Of a stretch of DNA of 64,000 nt, positions 10,390-18,626 are shown in pieces. Origin of the DNA: Chryseobacterium jejuense (GTDB taxonomy: Bacteria; Bacteroidota; Bacteroidia; Flavobacteriales; Weeksellaceae); assembly GCF_900100075.1 (NCBI RefSeq), contig NZ_FNEG01000004.1:434001-498000 (forward strand), given 5' to 3'. The stretch's first letter is position 1. Each line of letters starts with the position of its first letter. The translations under genes were made by a program, and so were the position numbers. Under the pieces are notes generated by a model that saw only the letters and a list, made by a program, of their open reading frames with translations, was not told where the DNA came from and made no database searches.

Positions 10390-10419
10390 TTGATTCCCAA
10401 ACTAAAAGTGGTAAATTTG
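10390..10419 (+). promoter_or_regulatory. Flavobacterial promoter (TTG - 19 bases - TAAATTTG) of the racemase gene
   Basis: TTG at 10390-10392 and TAAATTTG at 10412-10419 are 19 bases apart, a full match to the Bacteroidota -33/-7 consensus. Transcription would begin near 10425. This excludes upstream ATG codons such as 10356 and supports the TTG start at 10443 for the racemase. Confidence 0.65.
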
Positions 10420-10442
10420 TTCTTATTCTTAAAAGTATAATT

Positions 10443-11876
10443 TTGGAAAAAATTGCTGTTATCGGAGGACTTGGCACTTTGTCGGGAGGTGACTTATTTT
10501 TTAAATTACTTAAAAACCAACGGGTATTAAAAAATCAATTACAGTATCACTTTGTATTTGAACAGCAACCTTATAGCCAAATCAATCTACCTTTATACCA
10601 TGAAGAAGATATAAAGTCTAGAAAGTATTACACCTATAATGTCTGCAAAAAATTTGAAGCCCAGTCTTTAACCAAAGTACTTCTTCCCTGTTTTGCCAGC
10701 CATTCATTTTTAGAAGAACTTCAAAAAGAAATCTCTATTCCGATTGTTAATATTTTCAAAGCATTAGCAGAATATATCAACTCAAGGTTTAAAACTCCAG
10801 TAAAAATTGGAGTTTTAACATCTGATTATGTCAAAGAAAGCAATATGCTGAGTCAATATATTCCGGATCATGAATTAATATTCCCTTCCCATCAGCAAAG
10901 GTTAATGGAAGCTATTTATGGAGATCAGGGCATCAAAAATGGTTATTTTGACGGGCTCTCTTTAGAATATATCTACCAAGCTTGTACCGAACTCAATAGC
11001 AATGGCTGTGACATTATCCTGCCAGGAATCACAGAGCTTTCTCTGATTGTAGAACAGCTATGGAAGCGGGGAATATCCATTCTTGATGTAAACCAGATCT
11101 ATGCTGATTACGCTTTAGAACATGATAGCAATATAACCGCAAAACCATTTAAACTTGGCATATTGGGAGGTGTAGGTCCTTCAGCTACCGTAGATTTCAT
11201 GAACAAGATTATCAAGAATACACCTGCACAAAAGGATCAGGACCATATTAAGATGGTTGTTGAGCAAAACCCTCAGATTCCCGATAGAACAGCCCATCTG
11301 ATCTATCATGAAACAGATCCGAGTATAGCCCTGTTTTCCACTTGCAGACGTTTGGAAGCCGAAGGAGTTGACGCCATTGCTATTCCTTGTAATACTGCCC
11401 ATGCTTTTGTACAAGATATTCAGGAACATTTAAGTATTCCGATCATCAATATGCTGACAACAACGGCTGAATACATTCGTGAAAGCTTTGGACAATCAGT
11501 AAAAGTAGGATTACTGGCTACCAGTGGAACTATTGAAAGCAAAGTCTACCATAATATCCTGGAAGAATTTGGATTTGATGTTGTTATTCCCGATCAGGAA
11601 CATCAAAATAATGTCATGGAAAGTATCTATGGTAAATTTGGAGTAAAGGCAGGGTTTACTGATGGCCTTTGTAAAGAAAACCTTCTTAAAGCAGCAGATT
11701 TTGTCATCAATAGTGATGCCGAGGTTATTATACTCGGTTGTACAGAACTCCCTCTCCTATTTCCTATAGAAACTGAGATTGTCAAAAACGGAAAAAGCAT
11801 TGCTTTGATTGACCCAACCTTAATTCTTGCAAAAAAAATAGTCCTGATTACAAAAAATGAAAGCAGCAGCAGATAG
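10443..11876 (+). CDS. Tandem-domain Asp/Glu racemase family protein
   Basis: A 477-residue protein made of two fused aspartate/glutamate racemase domains. Each begins with a glycine-rich strand (KIAVIGGLGTLSGG and KLGILGGVGPSATVDF). The C-terminal half keeps both catalytic cysteines, Cys306 in IPCNTAHA and Cys413 in LGCTELPLLF. The N-terminal half keeps the first (Cys83 in LPCFASH), but the second position is Ile186 in LPGITEL. It should therefore be impaired for two-base racemisation and may be regulatory or structural. The TTG start is preferred over an in-frame ATG at 10356 because a canonical promoter lies between them and the racemase fold begins right after the TTG. Substrate is unknown. 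Confidence 0.8.
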   Translation: MEKIAVIGGLGTLSGGDLFFKLLKNQRVLKNQLQYHFVFEQQPYSQINLPLYHEEDIKSRKYYTYNVCKKFEAQSLTKVLLPCFASHSFLEELQKEISIPIVNIFKALAEYINSRFKTPVKIGVLTSDYVKESNMLSQYIPDHELIFPSHQQRLMEAIYGDQGIKNGYFDGLSLEYIYQACTELNSNGCDIILPGITELSLIVEQLWKRGISILDVNQIYADYALEHDSNITAKPFKLGILGGVGPSATVDFMNKIIKNTPAQKDQDHIKMVVEQNPQIPDRTAHLIYHETDPSIALFSTCRRLEAEGVDAIAIPCNTAHAFVQDIQEHLSIPIINMLTTTAEYIRESFGQSVKVGLLATSGTIESKVYHNILEEFGFDVVIPDQEHQNNVMESIYGKFGVKAGFTDGLCKENLLKAADFVINSDAEVIILGCTELPLLFPIETEIVKNGKSIALIDPTLILAKKIVLITKNESSSR

Positions 11877-11884
11877 AGAAAAAG

Positions 11885-12013
11885 TTGAAAGCTGGAAGTT
11901 TCTATTGGTTGATAAAACAAAGGCAAACTTATGTAGAAAATCCATGAAAAAAAATACCCTTGGCAAGGTTTCAACACTTGCCAAGGGTAATCAAATTTCA
12001 TCTTCCAGCTCCC
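11885..12013. repeat. Intergenic inverted element with GCTGGAAG ends and an inner hairpin
   Basis: GAAAGCTGGAAG on the left (11887-11898) and CTTCCAGCT on the right (12002-12010) form an inverted pair. Between them is a hairpin with 13-base arms at 11955-11967 and 11977-11989 (CCCTTGGCAAG core). It sits between two convergent genes and may also act as a terminator. Related GCTGGAAG motifs recur at 23231, 27331 and 41665. Confidence 0.7.
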
Positions 12014-12020
12014 TTCTTAT

Positions 12021-12539
12021 TTATTTAGACTGATGGTTCACATCATTTCTATGCTCAATAATTTCCAGATTGGAATCTACAAAGTAAGCACTTCCAAATC
12101 CGTTTACATAAGATCCTTTTACAGGTTGTAAAACAATCAAAATAAAGTCGCCCATTTCAGAAATGACATCTACAACTTTTCCGTGAGCTTCTTTCAATTT
12201 TGTAACTACGTTATTCCATATTTCAGAGTCTCTTTCAATCTGAGAGGTTGCAGCTTCAATGGTAAGGCGTTCTCTTGCATAAATCTGTTTAGTGGCAGAC
12301 TCATCTTCTATAAACATGATTGACGTTTTTCTTCCTTCCGAAAGGTTTTTAGTATGTCTTGCCATAAAAGAAACCAGAATATAAAAGGTGTTGTCAACCT
12401 GTACAAAAGGAGCGTAACTGGAGTTTGGATTCCCTTCTGCATCTACAGTTGCCAGGATTACACTTTTTGATCTTTCAATCAGTTCTTTTACTTTAGGAGC
12501 AACAGGTTTTGCTTTTTTCTCTGTATGGGTAGTATTCAT
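12021..12539 (-). CDS. HutZ/HugZ-like heme-utilisation protein (pyridoxamine-phosphate-oxidase fold)
   Basis: A 172-residue cytoplasmic protein of the split-barrel FMN/heme-binding fold. SVILATVDAEGNPNSSYAPF near residues 26-45 is the typical first strand of that fold. The C-terminal YVNGFGSAYFVD resembles the HugZ/HutZ motif around the heme site, and the length fits HutZ (about 175). HutZ-type proteins bind or degrade heme to release iron. No heme receptor gene is adjacent, so the role rests on similarity only. A general FMN-binding oxidase is the alternative. Confidence 0.7.
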   Translation of the reverse strand: MNTTHTEKKAKPVAPKVKELIERSKSVILATVDAEGNPNSSYAPFVQVDNTFYILVSFMARHTKNLSEGRKTSIMFIEDESATKQIYARERLTIEAATSQIERDSEIWNNVVTKLKEAHGKVVDVISEMGDFILIVLQPVKGSYVNGFGSAYFVDSNLEIIEHRNDVNHQSK

Positions 12540-12704
12540 AATATAGTATTTGTCAGATAAAAGTAGTTATTTATATTAAGACTAAATAATTTTAAGCCAT
12601 GTTTAATCTCATGAAACTGAAATTGATCTGTCGTTTTTTTATCTTAATTATAAATTGTAATTTTGCTCTTCGTTATCAACTGAATTTAAATTTATTCATT
12701 ACAT

Positions 12705-14018
12705 ATGAGTACAACAACACAATACGTTCCTTATAAAGTTAAGGATATCTCCCTTGCAGAATGGGGAAGAAAAGAAATTACCCTTGCAGAAGCAGAAATG
12801 CCAGGTTTGATGTCTATCCGTGAAGAGTACGGACCATCTCAACCGCTTAAAGGAGCAAGAATCGCTGGATGTCTTCACATGACAATCCAAACGGCTGTGC
12901 TTATCGAGACATTGGTAGCTTTAGGAGCTGAAGTTACTTGGTCATCTTGTAATATTTTCTCTACACAGGATCACGCTGCGGCTGCTATTGCTGCTGCTGG
13001 AATTCCGGTTTATGCTTGGAAAGGTTTAAATGCTGAAGACTTTGACTGGTGTATTGAGCAAACTTTATTCTTTGGTGAAGACAGAAAACCATTGAACATG
13101 ATCCTGGATGATGGTGGAGATTTAACAAACATGGTTTTTGATAAATACCCTGAGTTCACAAAAGATATCAAAGGTCTTTCTGAAGAAACAACTACCGGAG
13201 TTCACAGATTATATGAAAGAATGAAGAACGGAACTTTGGTAATGCCGGCTATCAACGTAAACGACTCTGTAACTAAATCTAAATTCGACAACAAATACGG
13301 ATGTAAAGAATCTGCAGTAGATGCTGTAAGAAGAGCTACTGATGTAATGTTGGCAGGAAAAAGAGTGGTAGTTTGCGGATACGGAGACGTAGGTAAAGGT
13401 ACTGCTGCTTCTTTCAGAGGAGCAGGTTCTATTGTAACAGTTACTGAAATTGACCCAATCTGTGCGCTTCAGGCTGCTATGGACGGTTATGAAGTGAAAA
13501 GACTAGATACTGTAGTAGATAACGCAGATATCATCATTACTACAACTGGTAACTTCAACATCGTAAGAGGAGAACACTTCCTTAAGATGAAAGATAAGGC
13601 TATCGTTTGTAACATTGGTCACTTCGATAACGAAATCGATATGGCTTGGTTAAATGGAAACTATGGTCAGACTAAATCTGAAGTGAAGCCTCAGGTAGAT
13701 ATCTACACTGTAGAAGGAAAAGAAATCATCATCCTTGCAGAAGGAAGATTGGTAAACCTTGGATGTGCAACAGGTCACCCAAGTTTTGTAATGTCTAACT
13801 CTTTCTCTAATCAGACTTTGGCTCAGATTGAGTTATGGAACAACTCTGCAGCTTACGGAAACGAAGTATATATGCTTCCTAAGCACTTAGATGAAAAAGT
13901 AGCTGCTTTACACCTTAAGAAATTAAGCGTAGAGCTTGAAACGCTTTCTACTGAGCAGGCTGAATATATCGGAGTAGATGTAAAAGGGCCATTCAAGCCT
14001 GAATACTACAGATATTAA
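12705..14018 (+). CDS. ahcY: Adenosylhomocysteinase (S-adenosylhomocysteine hydrolase)
   Basis: A 437-residue cytoplasmic enzyme that splits S-adenosylhomocysteine into adenosine and homocysteine, using bound NAD. Clear family blocks are [21 protein letters not shown] near residue 50, [15 protein letters not shown] near 80-95, the NAD motif [20 protein letters not shown] around residues 222-240, and the conserved C-terminal tail KPEYYRY. Length is normal for the bacterial enzyme. An exact TAATTTTG box lies at 12658-12665, about 40 bases before the ATG, but no TTG is suitably placed upstream. Its last codons are partly duplicated downstream at 15301-15364. Confidence 0.97.
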   Translation: MSTTTQYVPYKVKDISLAEWGRKEITLAEAEMPGLMSIREEYGPSQPLKGARIAGCLHMTIQTAVLIETLVALGAEVTWSSCNIFSTQDHAAAAIAAAGIPVYAWKGLNAEDFDWCIEQTLFFGEDRKPLNMILDDGGDLTNMVFDKYPEFTKDIKGLSEETTTGVHRLYERMKNGTLVMPAINVNDSVTKSKFDNKYGCKESAVDAVRRATDVMLAGKRVVVCGYGDVGKGTAASFRGAGSIVTVTEIDPICALQAAMDGYEVKRLDTVVDNADIIITTTGNFNIVRGEHFLKMKDKAIVCNIGHFDNEIDMAWLNGNYGQTKSEVKPQVDIYTVEGKEIIILAEGRLVNLGCATGHPSFVMSNSFSNQTLAQIELWNNSAAYGNEVYMLPKHLDEKVAALHLKKLSVELETLSTEQAEYIGVDVKGPFKPEYYRY

Positions 14019-14034
14019 GAATTTTAATTTTTAT

Positions 14035-14074
14035 AAAAAATTCCTTTGCAAGTTATTGTAAAGGAATTTTTTTT
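14035..14074 (+). terminator. Intrinsic terminator after ahcY
   Basis: The AAAAAATTCCTTTgCAA arm pairs with TTGtAAAGGAATTTTTT around a short loop, and T residues follow. It ends the ahcY transcript shortly before the acyltransferase ATG. Confidence 0.85.
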
Positions 14075-14100
14075 CACCATATTTATCGAAAATTTAATTA

Positions 14101-15255
14101 ATGAGCATAGATAGCTACCTCTTTATATTAATTTGTTACTCATCAATATTTATTTCTGGATTTTTTATTTCTAGGATTGTTAATTTTAAGACTGCAACCA
14201 ATCGTTTTGAAAGTATTGATGGTTTTAGAGGACTTCTAGCAACCGGCGTTTTTATTCACCATTCTATCATTTGGAAAAATTATCTCAACACTAATCTATG
14301 GGAATTACCTAAAAATCATCTTGCGATACATCTTGGTGAAAGTTCTGTAGCATTTTTCTTTATGATTACCAGCTTTCTATTCACTAATAAACTTTTAAAA
14401 TCGGGAAATCAGAATTTAACTTTTTGGAGAAACTTATTATATTCAAGGATTTTCAGACTGTTCCCTTTATATTTCTTTGTTGTCACCATTTGTATATTTT
14501 TCGCTTTAGTTATAGATCATTTTGTTTTAAATTCAACTCTATATGTTTTTTTAGCACAGTGCATAAAGTGGTACATGTTCAACATTAAAGGGAAAGTAAT
14601 TATTGGACACACTTACAATATTGATTTTATGTTAGCTGGTGTGGTTTGGTCATTACCCTATGAATGGTTATTCTATTTTACCCTTCCAATTATTGGAACT
14701 TTTATGGTAAAGAACAAAAATGTTATATCTATCATTGTATCTATACTATTTATTTTAGTATATGTAAATTATAATACAATTAGACTAACGCATATTATTT
14801 CATTCTTAGGAGGTATGGTTCCAGCAATAATTCATTATTTTTATCCTCAAATAAAATTAAGTAATAAACTCTATTCACTTTTAGCAATTTCTTGTTTAAT
14901 TATAGGTTTGTCTTTTGATTCAAGCAGCCGTAATTATTTTTCTAAAACTTTTCTAATTATAGCATTTACTATTATTGCTTTAGGTAATAATTTATTTGGC
15001 TTTTTAAAGATCAATTTTTTAAAATTTTTAGGAGAGATTTCATATAGCACTTACCTAGTTCATGGGATTTTATTATTCACAACTTTTTACTTTATTGGTT
15101 TTGATACTATAAAAAATATGAATGGAAACACCTATATGTTTTTGATATTTATAATTGCAATTTTTCTAAATATAATTTGCTCATTTACATTTTATTTAAT
15201 TGAGAAACCATTTATAAACCTATACTACAAAATAATAAGTAAAAAGCAAGTATAA
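14101..15255 (+). CDS. Membrane acyltransferase, acyltransferase-3 (OafA/YrhL-like) family
   Basis: A 384-residue integral membrane protein with about ten hydrophobic segments. Near residue 40 it has DGFRGLLATGVFIHHSI, the conserved first helix of the family with the catalytic-region His. FLGEISYSTYLVHG near the C-terminus is also typical, as is the final helix ending IEKPF. Such enzymes O-acetylate surface sugars or lipids. The DNA is visibly more AT-rich than ahcY and no sugar-polymer genes are adjacent. With the ahcY-end copy behind it, this suggests a gene that arrived by transfer. The acceptor is unknown. Confidence 0.85.
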   Translation: MSIDSYLFILICYSSIFISGFFISRIVNFKTATNRFESIDGFRGLLATGVFIHHSIIWKNYLNTNLWELPKNHLAIHLGESSVAFFFMITSFLFTNKLLKSGNQNLTFWRNLLYSRIFRLFPLYFFVVTICIFFALVIDHFVLNSTLYVFLAQCIKWYMFNIKGKVIIGHTYNIDFMLAGVVWSLPYEWLFYFTLPIIGTFMVKNKNVISIIVSILFILVYVNYNTIRLTHIISFLGGMVPAIIHYFYPQIKLSNKLYSLLAISCLIIGLSFDSSSRNYFSKTFLIIAFTIIALGNNLFGFLKINFLKFLGEISYSTYLVHGILLFTTFYFIGFDTIKNMNGNTYMFLIFIIAIFLNIICSFTFYLIEKPFINLYYKIISKKQV

Positions 15256-15300
15256 TATCTCAAAAAGAACAGCTTTTATTTAAAATATATAAGCCTTTAA

Positions 15301-15364
15301 GGATGAGAAAAACAATATCGGAGTAGATGTAGATGGACTATTCAAGCCTAAGAACTACAGATAG
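15301..15364 (+). pseudogene. Duplicated 3' end of ahcY (fragment)
   Basis: The frame from about 15311 reads NNIGVDVDGLFKPKNYR and then a stop, matching the C-terminus of AhcY ([17 protein letters not shown]) with several substitutions. At DNA level ATCGGAGTAGATGTA and ATTCAAGCCT are shared with the real gene. No start or upstream AhcY sequence is present. The two copies flank the acyltransferase as a direct repeat of about 60 bases, a possible scar of its insertion or of a local duplication. Confidence 0.8.
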
Positions 15365-15387
15365 GAAGATTCATAAAAATATGATAA

Positions 15388-15422
15388 GCTCCCAATATTT
15401 TGAAATAGTGGGAGTTTTTATT
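15388..15422 (+). terminator. Hairpin terminator ahead of the lipoprotein array
   Basis: CTCCCAatATT and AAtAgTGGGAG arms enclose a short loop and are followed by TTTTTATTT. Degraded versions of the same hairpin recur before the second and third lipoprotein genes, showing that this segment was copied along with them. Confidence 0.65.
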
Positions 15423-15443
15423 TCCAAAACTCAACATATTTTT

Positions 15444-15451
15444 TATTTTTG
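15444..15451 (+). promoter_or_regulatory. TAnnTTTG box of the first tandem lipoprotein gene
   Basis: TATTTTTG is an exact -7 consensus 14 bases before the ATG. The same box is kept at 16525-16532 and 17605-17612 ahead of the other two genes, so each gene appears to have its own promoter. No well-placed TTG is present. Confidence 0.5.
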
Positions 15452-15465
15452 AAAATAAAAATAAC

Positions 15466-16275
15466 ATGAAAAACTACTTATTTCTGGGTATGATGAGTGC
15501 TGTTGTATTCTTTAACAGCTGCAGCAGTAATGATGATAATGAAGGACCTAATATTTCTTCTGAACAACCTCAGCTACTACTGAGTAAGGTCACAACTGTT
15601 TATTACGATAATCCTTCCGAGCCTGAAACCACTGTTTCAACTTTGAGTTATAACAATCAGAGACAATTAATCAAAACTATTTCAGAAGGCAGAGCTTCAA
15701 CTTTTGAATATGATAATACCGGAAAGCCTTCAAAAACGATTTACTATAATCCGGATGGTACGGTAGATTATTATTCATCCTATACTTACAACGGAGACCA
15801 GCTTACAAATATTAAAGCAATCTACGCTAACTCTGATTCCAACAGAACGGTTACTTATAATTATAATGCTAACGGACAGATGACCTCCTCCACACTCTGC
15901 CAGAATCCAGAATGTTCTAGCCCTGCAACTGATACGTATGTTTATAATGGAAATAATATTTCCTCTGAAACCTCAACATGGGGAGGGTTTATGACTTACA
16001 GCAATAAAAGAGACTTTTCTTATGATGACAAACTCAACCCTTACACGAATATCAATAAATATCTTAAAATTATGATGGGTAGTGCATACAATTTAAGTAA
16101 AAACAACTATCTCGTAGAGAAAATAAGCTCTAAAGATAACGGAGTATGGCAGCAAAACCAGACTATAACTTACTCCATACAATATAACAGCTCTCAACTG
16201 CCCGTTCAGGTTATCGGAACAGAAGCCAATGGAAGAAAATATGTTCAATATAATTACGAATATATTACTCAATAA
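15466..16275 (+). CDS. Tandem lipoprotein paralogue 1, YD-repeat-like
   Basis: A 269-residue predicted lipoprotein of unknown function. The signal MKNYLFLGMMSAVVFFNSCSS has the lipid-attachment Cys at residue 19, followed by an acidic NDDNE linker. The rest alternates short strands with Tyr-Asp/Asn motifs (FEYDNTGKPSKTIYYNPDG, YTYNGDQLTNIKAIY, YNYNANGQM), resembling RHS/YD repeats, and ends in QYNYEYITQ. It is the first of three adjacent paralogues (about 270 residues each) with the same signal sequence and ending. Each has its own promoter box and the first two are followed by clear terminators. Confidence 0.75.
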   Translation: MKNYLFLGMMSAVVFFNSCSSNDDNEGPNISSEQPQLLLSKVTTVYYDNPSEPETTVSTLSYNNQRQLIKTISEGRASTFEYDNTGKPSKTIYYNPDGTVDYYSSYTYNGDQLTNIKAIYANSDSNRTVTYNYNANGQMTSSTLCQNPECSSPATDTYVYNGNNISSETSTWGGFMTYSNKRDFSYDDKLNPYTNINKYLKIMMGSAYNLSKNNYLVEKISSKDNGVWQQNQTITYSIQYNSSQLPVQVIGTEANGRKYVQYNYEYITQ

Positions 16276-16286
16276 AAACGACTATA

Positions 16287-16320
16287 AAGCTCTCCTCTAT
16301 TGGAGAGTTTTTTGTTTTAG
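16287..16320 (+). terminator. Terminator after lipoprotein 1
   Basis: AGCTCTCC and GGAGAGTT arms surround a short loop and are followed by TTTTTTGTTTT. A variant follows lipoprotein 2 at 17365-17396. Confidence 0.75.
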
Positions 16321-16412
16321 AAGCTCATTCCCGCTATACGCTCATACTCCTCACGCCCCAACTGTTTCCTTCCTGTTCCGGGGTAACCGCTGCTATCGGG
16401 GCTAGATCTGTC
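16321..16412. repeat. GC-richer intergenic repeat, copy 1
   Basis: The segment from AAGCTCATTCCCGCTATACG to GCTGCTATCGGGGCTA recurs almost unchanged at 17400-17484. It is markedly richer in G and C than its surroundings and contains no reading frame I can support. Similar sequences occur, to my recollection, in other Flavobacteriia intergenic regions, where their function is unknown. Confidence 0.7.
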
Positions 16413-16430
16413 ATTGTACAAAAATCTTTA

Positions 16431-16551
16431 TCAGAACATCATAAGTTCCGGGATTTAAAATATGATTTAATCCCAGTATTTGGAAATAATAGTGTTTTTA
16501 TCTCTAAAAAATCAACACATTCTCTATTTTTGAAAAATTTTTAGAAAAAAC
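16431..16551 (+). repeat. Copied upstream region of lipoprotein 2
   Basis: This 120-base segment (TCAGAACATCATAAGTTCCG onward) is nearly identical to 17511-17628 before lipoprotein 3 and partly similar to 15380-15465 before lipoprotein 1. It carries the decayed hairpin and the TATTTTTG box at 16525-16532. The unit of duplication was therefore gene plus promoter region. Confidence 0.75.
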
Positions 16552-17352
16552 ATGAAAAACTACTTATTTCTTGGGATGATGGGAGCTGCTCTATTCTTTA
16601 ACAGCTGCAGCAATAATGATGATAATATTAATGAAGCAACAGAAACCAAATTATTCCTGAAAAAAGCCGTCATCAACTATTATGACAGTCCTTATGAACC
16701 CGAAAGTATTACAGACGAATTTGAATACAATACTAAAGGAGAACTTGTAAAAATGTGGACTAATGGAAAGCTCAGTACTATTGAATACAACAATGACAGA
16801 CCTACAAAAGTAAATTATTACACTAATGAAAATAAGCTGGAATATTATTCTAATTTATACTATACAGGAAATCAGCTAAACCAGGTCAAAAGTATGTATG
16901 TAAATATGCATCCCATTGGAACTTTAAATTATGCCTATAATTCCGAAGGACAGCTCATATCTTCCACCAATTGTCAGTCAGTAGAGTGTACAAAACCAGA
17001 TACAGAAACCCTTACTTATAAAGGAGATAATGTTTCTACACACATCATGGCAATCACAAGTGGTATCAACTTCAGCATAAAAAGTGAATATTCTTATGAT
17101 AATAAGCTAAACCCATATACTAATATCAACAAATATCTGAAAATTATGATGGGGGATGTAAACCCTTTAAACAAAAACAATTATACTGTCATTAAAAACA
17201 GCAACAAATGGAATAATGGAAATTGGGAATTAAGTGAAAATACTACCTATACTTACGAATACAATTCTTCAGGATTCCCCGTTAAGGTAGTGGGAACAAA
17301 TAGTAAAGGAAATATTGCCGTACAGTATAATTACGAATATATTACTTTATAA
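16552..17352 (+). CDS. Tandem lipoprotein paralogue 2, YD-repeat-like
   Basis: A 266-residue predicted lipoprotein with signal MKNYLFLGMMGAALFFNSCS (Cys at 19) and an NNDDN linker. It shares frame, length and repeat pattern with its neighbours (YYDSPYEPESITDEFEYN, YNSEGQLISSTNCQSVEC, ending YNYEYITL). The block KLNPYTNINKYLKIMMG is identical to paralogue 1. The Cys pair in NCQSVECTKPD matches LCQNPECSSPA and LCFSSNCTIPS in the others, perhaps a conserved disulfide. Function is unknown; a surface or periplasmic role follows only from the lipoprotein signal. Confidence 0.75.
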   Translation: MKNYLFLGMMGAALFFNSCSNNDDNINEATETKLFLKKAVINYYDSPYEPESITDEFEYNTKGELVKMWTNGKLSTIEYNNDRPTKVNYYTNENKLEYYSNLYYTGNQLNQVKSMYVNMHPIGTLNYAYNSEGQLISSTNCQSVECTKPDTETLTYKGDNVSTHIMAITSGINFSIKSEYSYDNKLNPYTNINKYLKIMMGDVNPLNKNNYTVIKNSNKWNNGNWELSENTTYTYEYNSSGFPVKVVGTNSKGNIAVQYNYEYITL

Positions 17353-17364
17353 AATGCAATATAT

Positions 17365-17396
17365 AAGCTCTCCAGTTTTGGGGAGTTTTTTGTTTT
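17365..17396 (+). terminator. Terminator after lipoprotein 2
   Basis: AGCTCTCC pairs with GGGGAGTT across a short loop and TTTTTTGTTTT follows. It is a diverged copy of the hairpin at 16287-16320. Confidence 0.7.
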
Positions 17397-17399
17397 AGA

Positions 17400-17484
17400 A
17401 GCTTATTCCCGCTATACGCTCATACTCCTCACGCCCAAACTATTCCCTCCCTATTCCGGGGTAACCGCTGCTATCGGGGCTAGG
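17400..17484. repeat. GC-richer intergenic repeat, copy 2
   Basis: Copy of the 16321-16412 element with a few substitutions. It keeps TTCCCGCTATACGCTCATAC and GGGGTAACCGCTGCTATCGG exactly. It is followed by the copied promoter segment 17511-17628. Confidence 0.7.
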
Positions 17485-17628
17485 GTGATGATTCTAAAAA
17501 GAATATTTTGTCAGAACATCATAAGTTCCGGAATTTAAAATATGATTTAATCCCAATATTTGGAAATAATAGTGTTTTTATCTCTAAAAAATCAACGCAT
17601 TCTCTATTTTTGAAAAATTTTTAAAAAC

Positions 17629-18462
17629 ATGAAAAACTACTTATTTCTGGGAATGATGGGAGCTGCATTATTATGTAACAGCTGCAGCGGGAATGATGAT
17701 AATGATACAATTAATAATCCTGAACCTAAAAGATTGTTAAGCAAAGTTACAAGTGTCTATTATTCTAATCCTACTCAGCCAAATACAAGTGTAGTAACTT
17801 ATAATTATAACAGCCAGAGACAATTAATCAACGTTTTATCACAAGGCAGAACAACAAGTTTTGAATATGATACTACCGGAAAACTTTCAAAAACAAATTA
17901 CTATAATACGGATGGAACAATTGCTTATTATACGATATGGACTTATAATGGAAGTCAGCTAACTACAATTAAATCAATCTATCCCGACTCTAATAATAAT
18001 ACAACAAAGGTTTACACCTATAACAACGATAAAGTCACCGCTACTTCCCTTTGTTTTTCATCAAATTGTACAATTCCATCTACATCTTCGTATACTTACA
18101 ATGGTGATAATGTTTCAACAGAAATCTTATTCAGTGATAATATAGGTGGTGCATCTACTATTAAAAGAGAATTTTCTTACGATAACAAGATAAATCCTTA
18201 TTCTCTGACCAATACATACTTTAGAACTTATTTAGCTGGTACCCAATTTTTAAGTCAAAATAATTATACGTCAGAAAAAATAAGCCGTAAAGATAGTGAA
18301 GGAAATTGGGTGCAGATCCAACATATAACCTACGAAATTCAGTACAATAACGCTCAATTACCCTCTAAGGTCATAGGAAAAGACGCTAATGGCAATACTC
18401 TTATAGAGTATAATTACGAATATATTACTTTGCAAAAACAATATACAACCTTTCCAGGTTAG
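17629..18462 (+). CDS. Tandem lipoprotein paralogue 3, YD-repeat-like
   Basis: A 277-residue predicted lipoprotein, third of the array. The signal is MKNYLFLGMMGAALLCNSCS with an acidic GNDDNDT linker. YD-like strands continue (FEYDTTGKLSKTNYYNTDG, WTYNGSQLTTIKSIYPD). It keeps NYEYIT near the end but runs on for nine or so residues (LQKQYTTFPG) because the usual stop has moved. The middle is less like paralogues 1 and 2, whose LNPYTNINKYLKIMMG block is INPYSLTNTYFRTYLAG here. Function is unknown. Confidence 0.75.
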   Translation: MKNYLFLGMMGAALLCNSCSGNDDNDTINNPEPKRLLSKVTSVYYSNPTQPNTSVVTYNYNSQRQLINVLSQGRTTSFEYDTTGKLSKTNYYNTDGTIAYYTIWTYNGSQLTTIKSIYPDSNNNTTKVYTYNNDKVTATSLCFSSNCTIPSTSSYTYNGDNVSTEILFSDNIGGASTIKREFSYDNKINPYSLTNTYFRTYLAGTQFLSQNNYTSEKISRKDSEGNWVQIQHITYEIQYNNAQLPSKVIGKDANGNTLIEYNYEYITLQKQYTTFPG

Positions 18463-18626
18463 AAAAGTTTTATTTTTTTAAAGCTGATTTCTAACTTACA
18501 TAGAAGTGAGACGGAAGATGAAGATCATAGTTCCATCATTCCGTATTTTACCCATATTTTCTCATAGTGGTGATAATGTTAACAAAAAATGAATATATTT
18601 AGCTTTTTAAACAAAACATTAAATTC

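Noticed and set aside
12540..12704. SAM or SAH riboswitch ahead of ahcY
   Set aside because: No conserved SAM-I, SAM-II or SAH aptamer sequence could be traced in these 165 AT-rich bases; only a TAATTTTG promoter box is seen.
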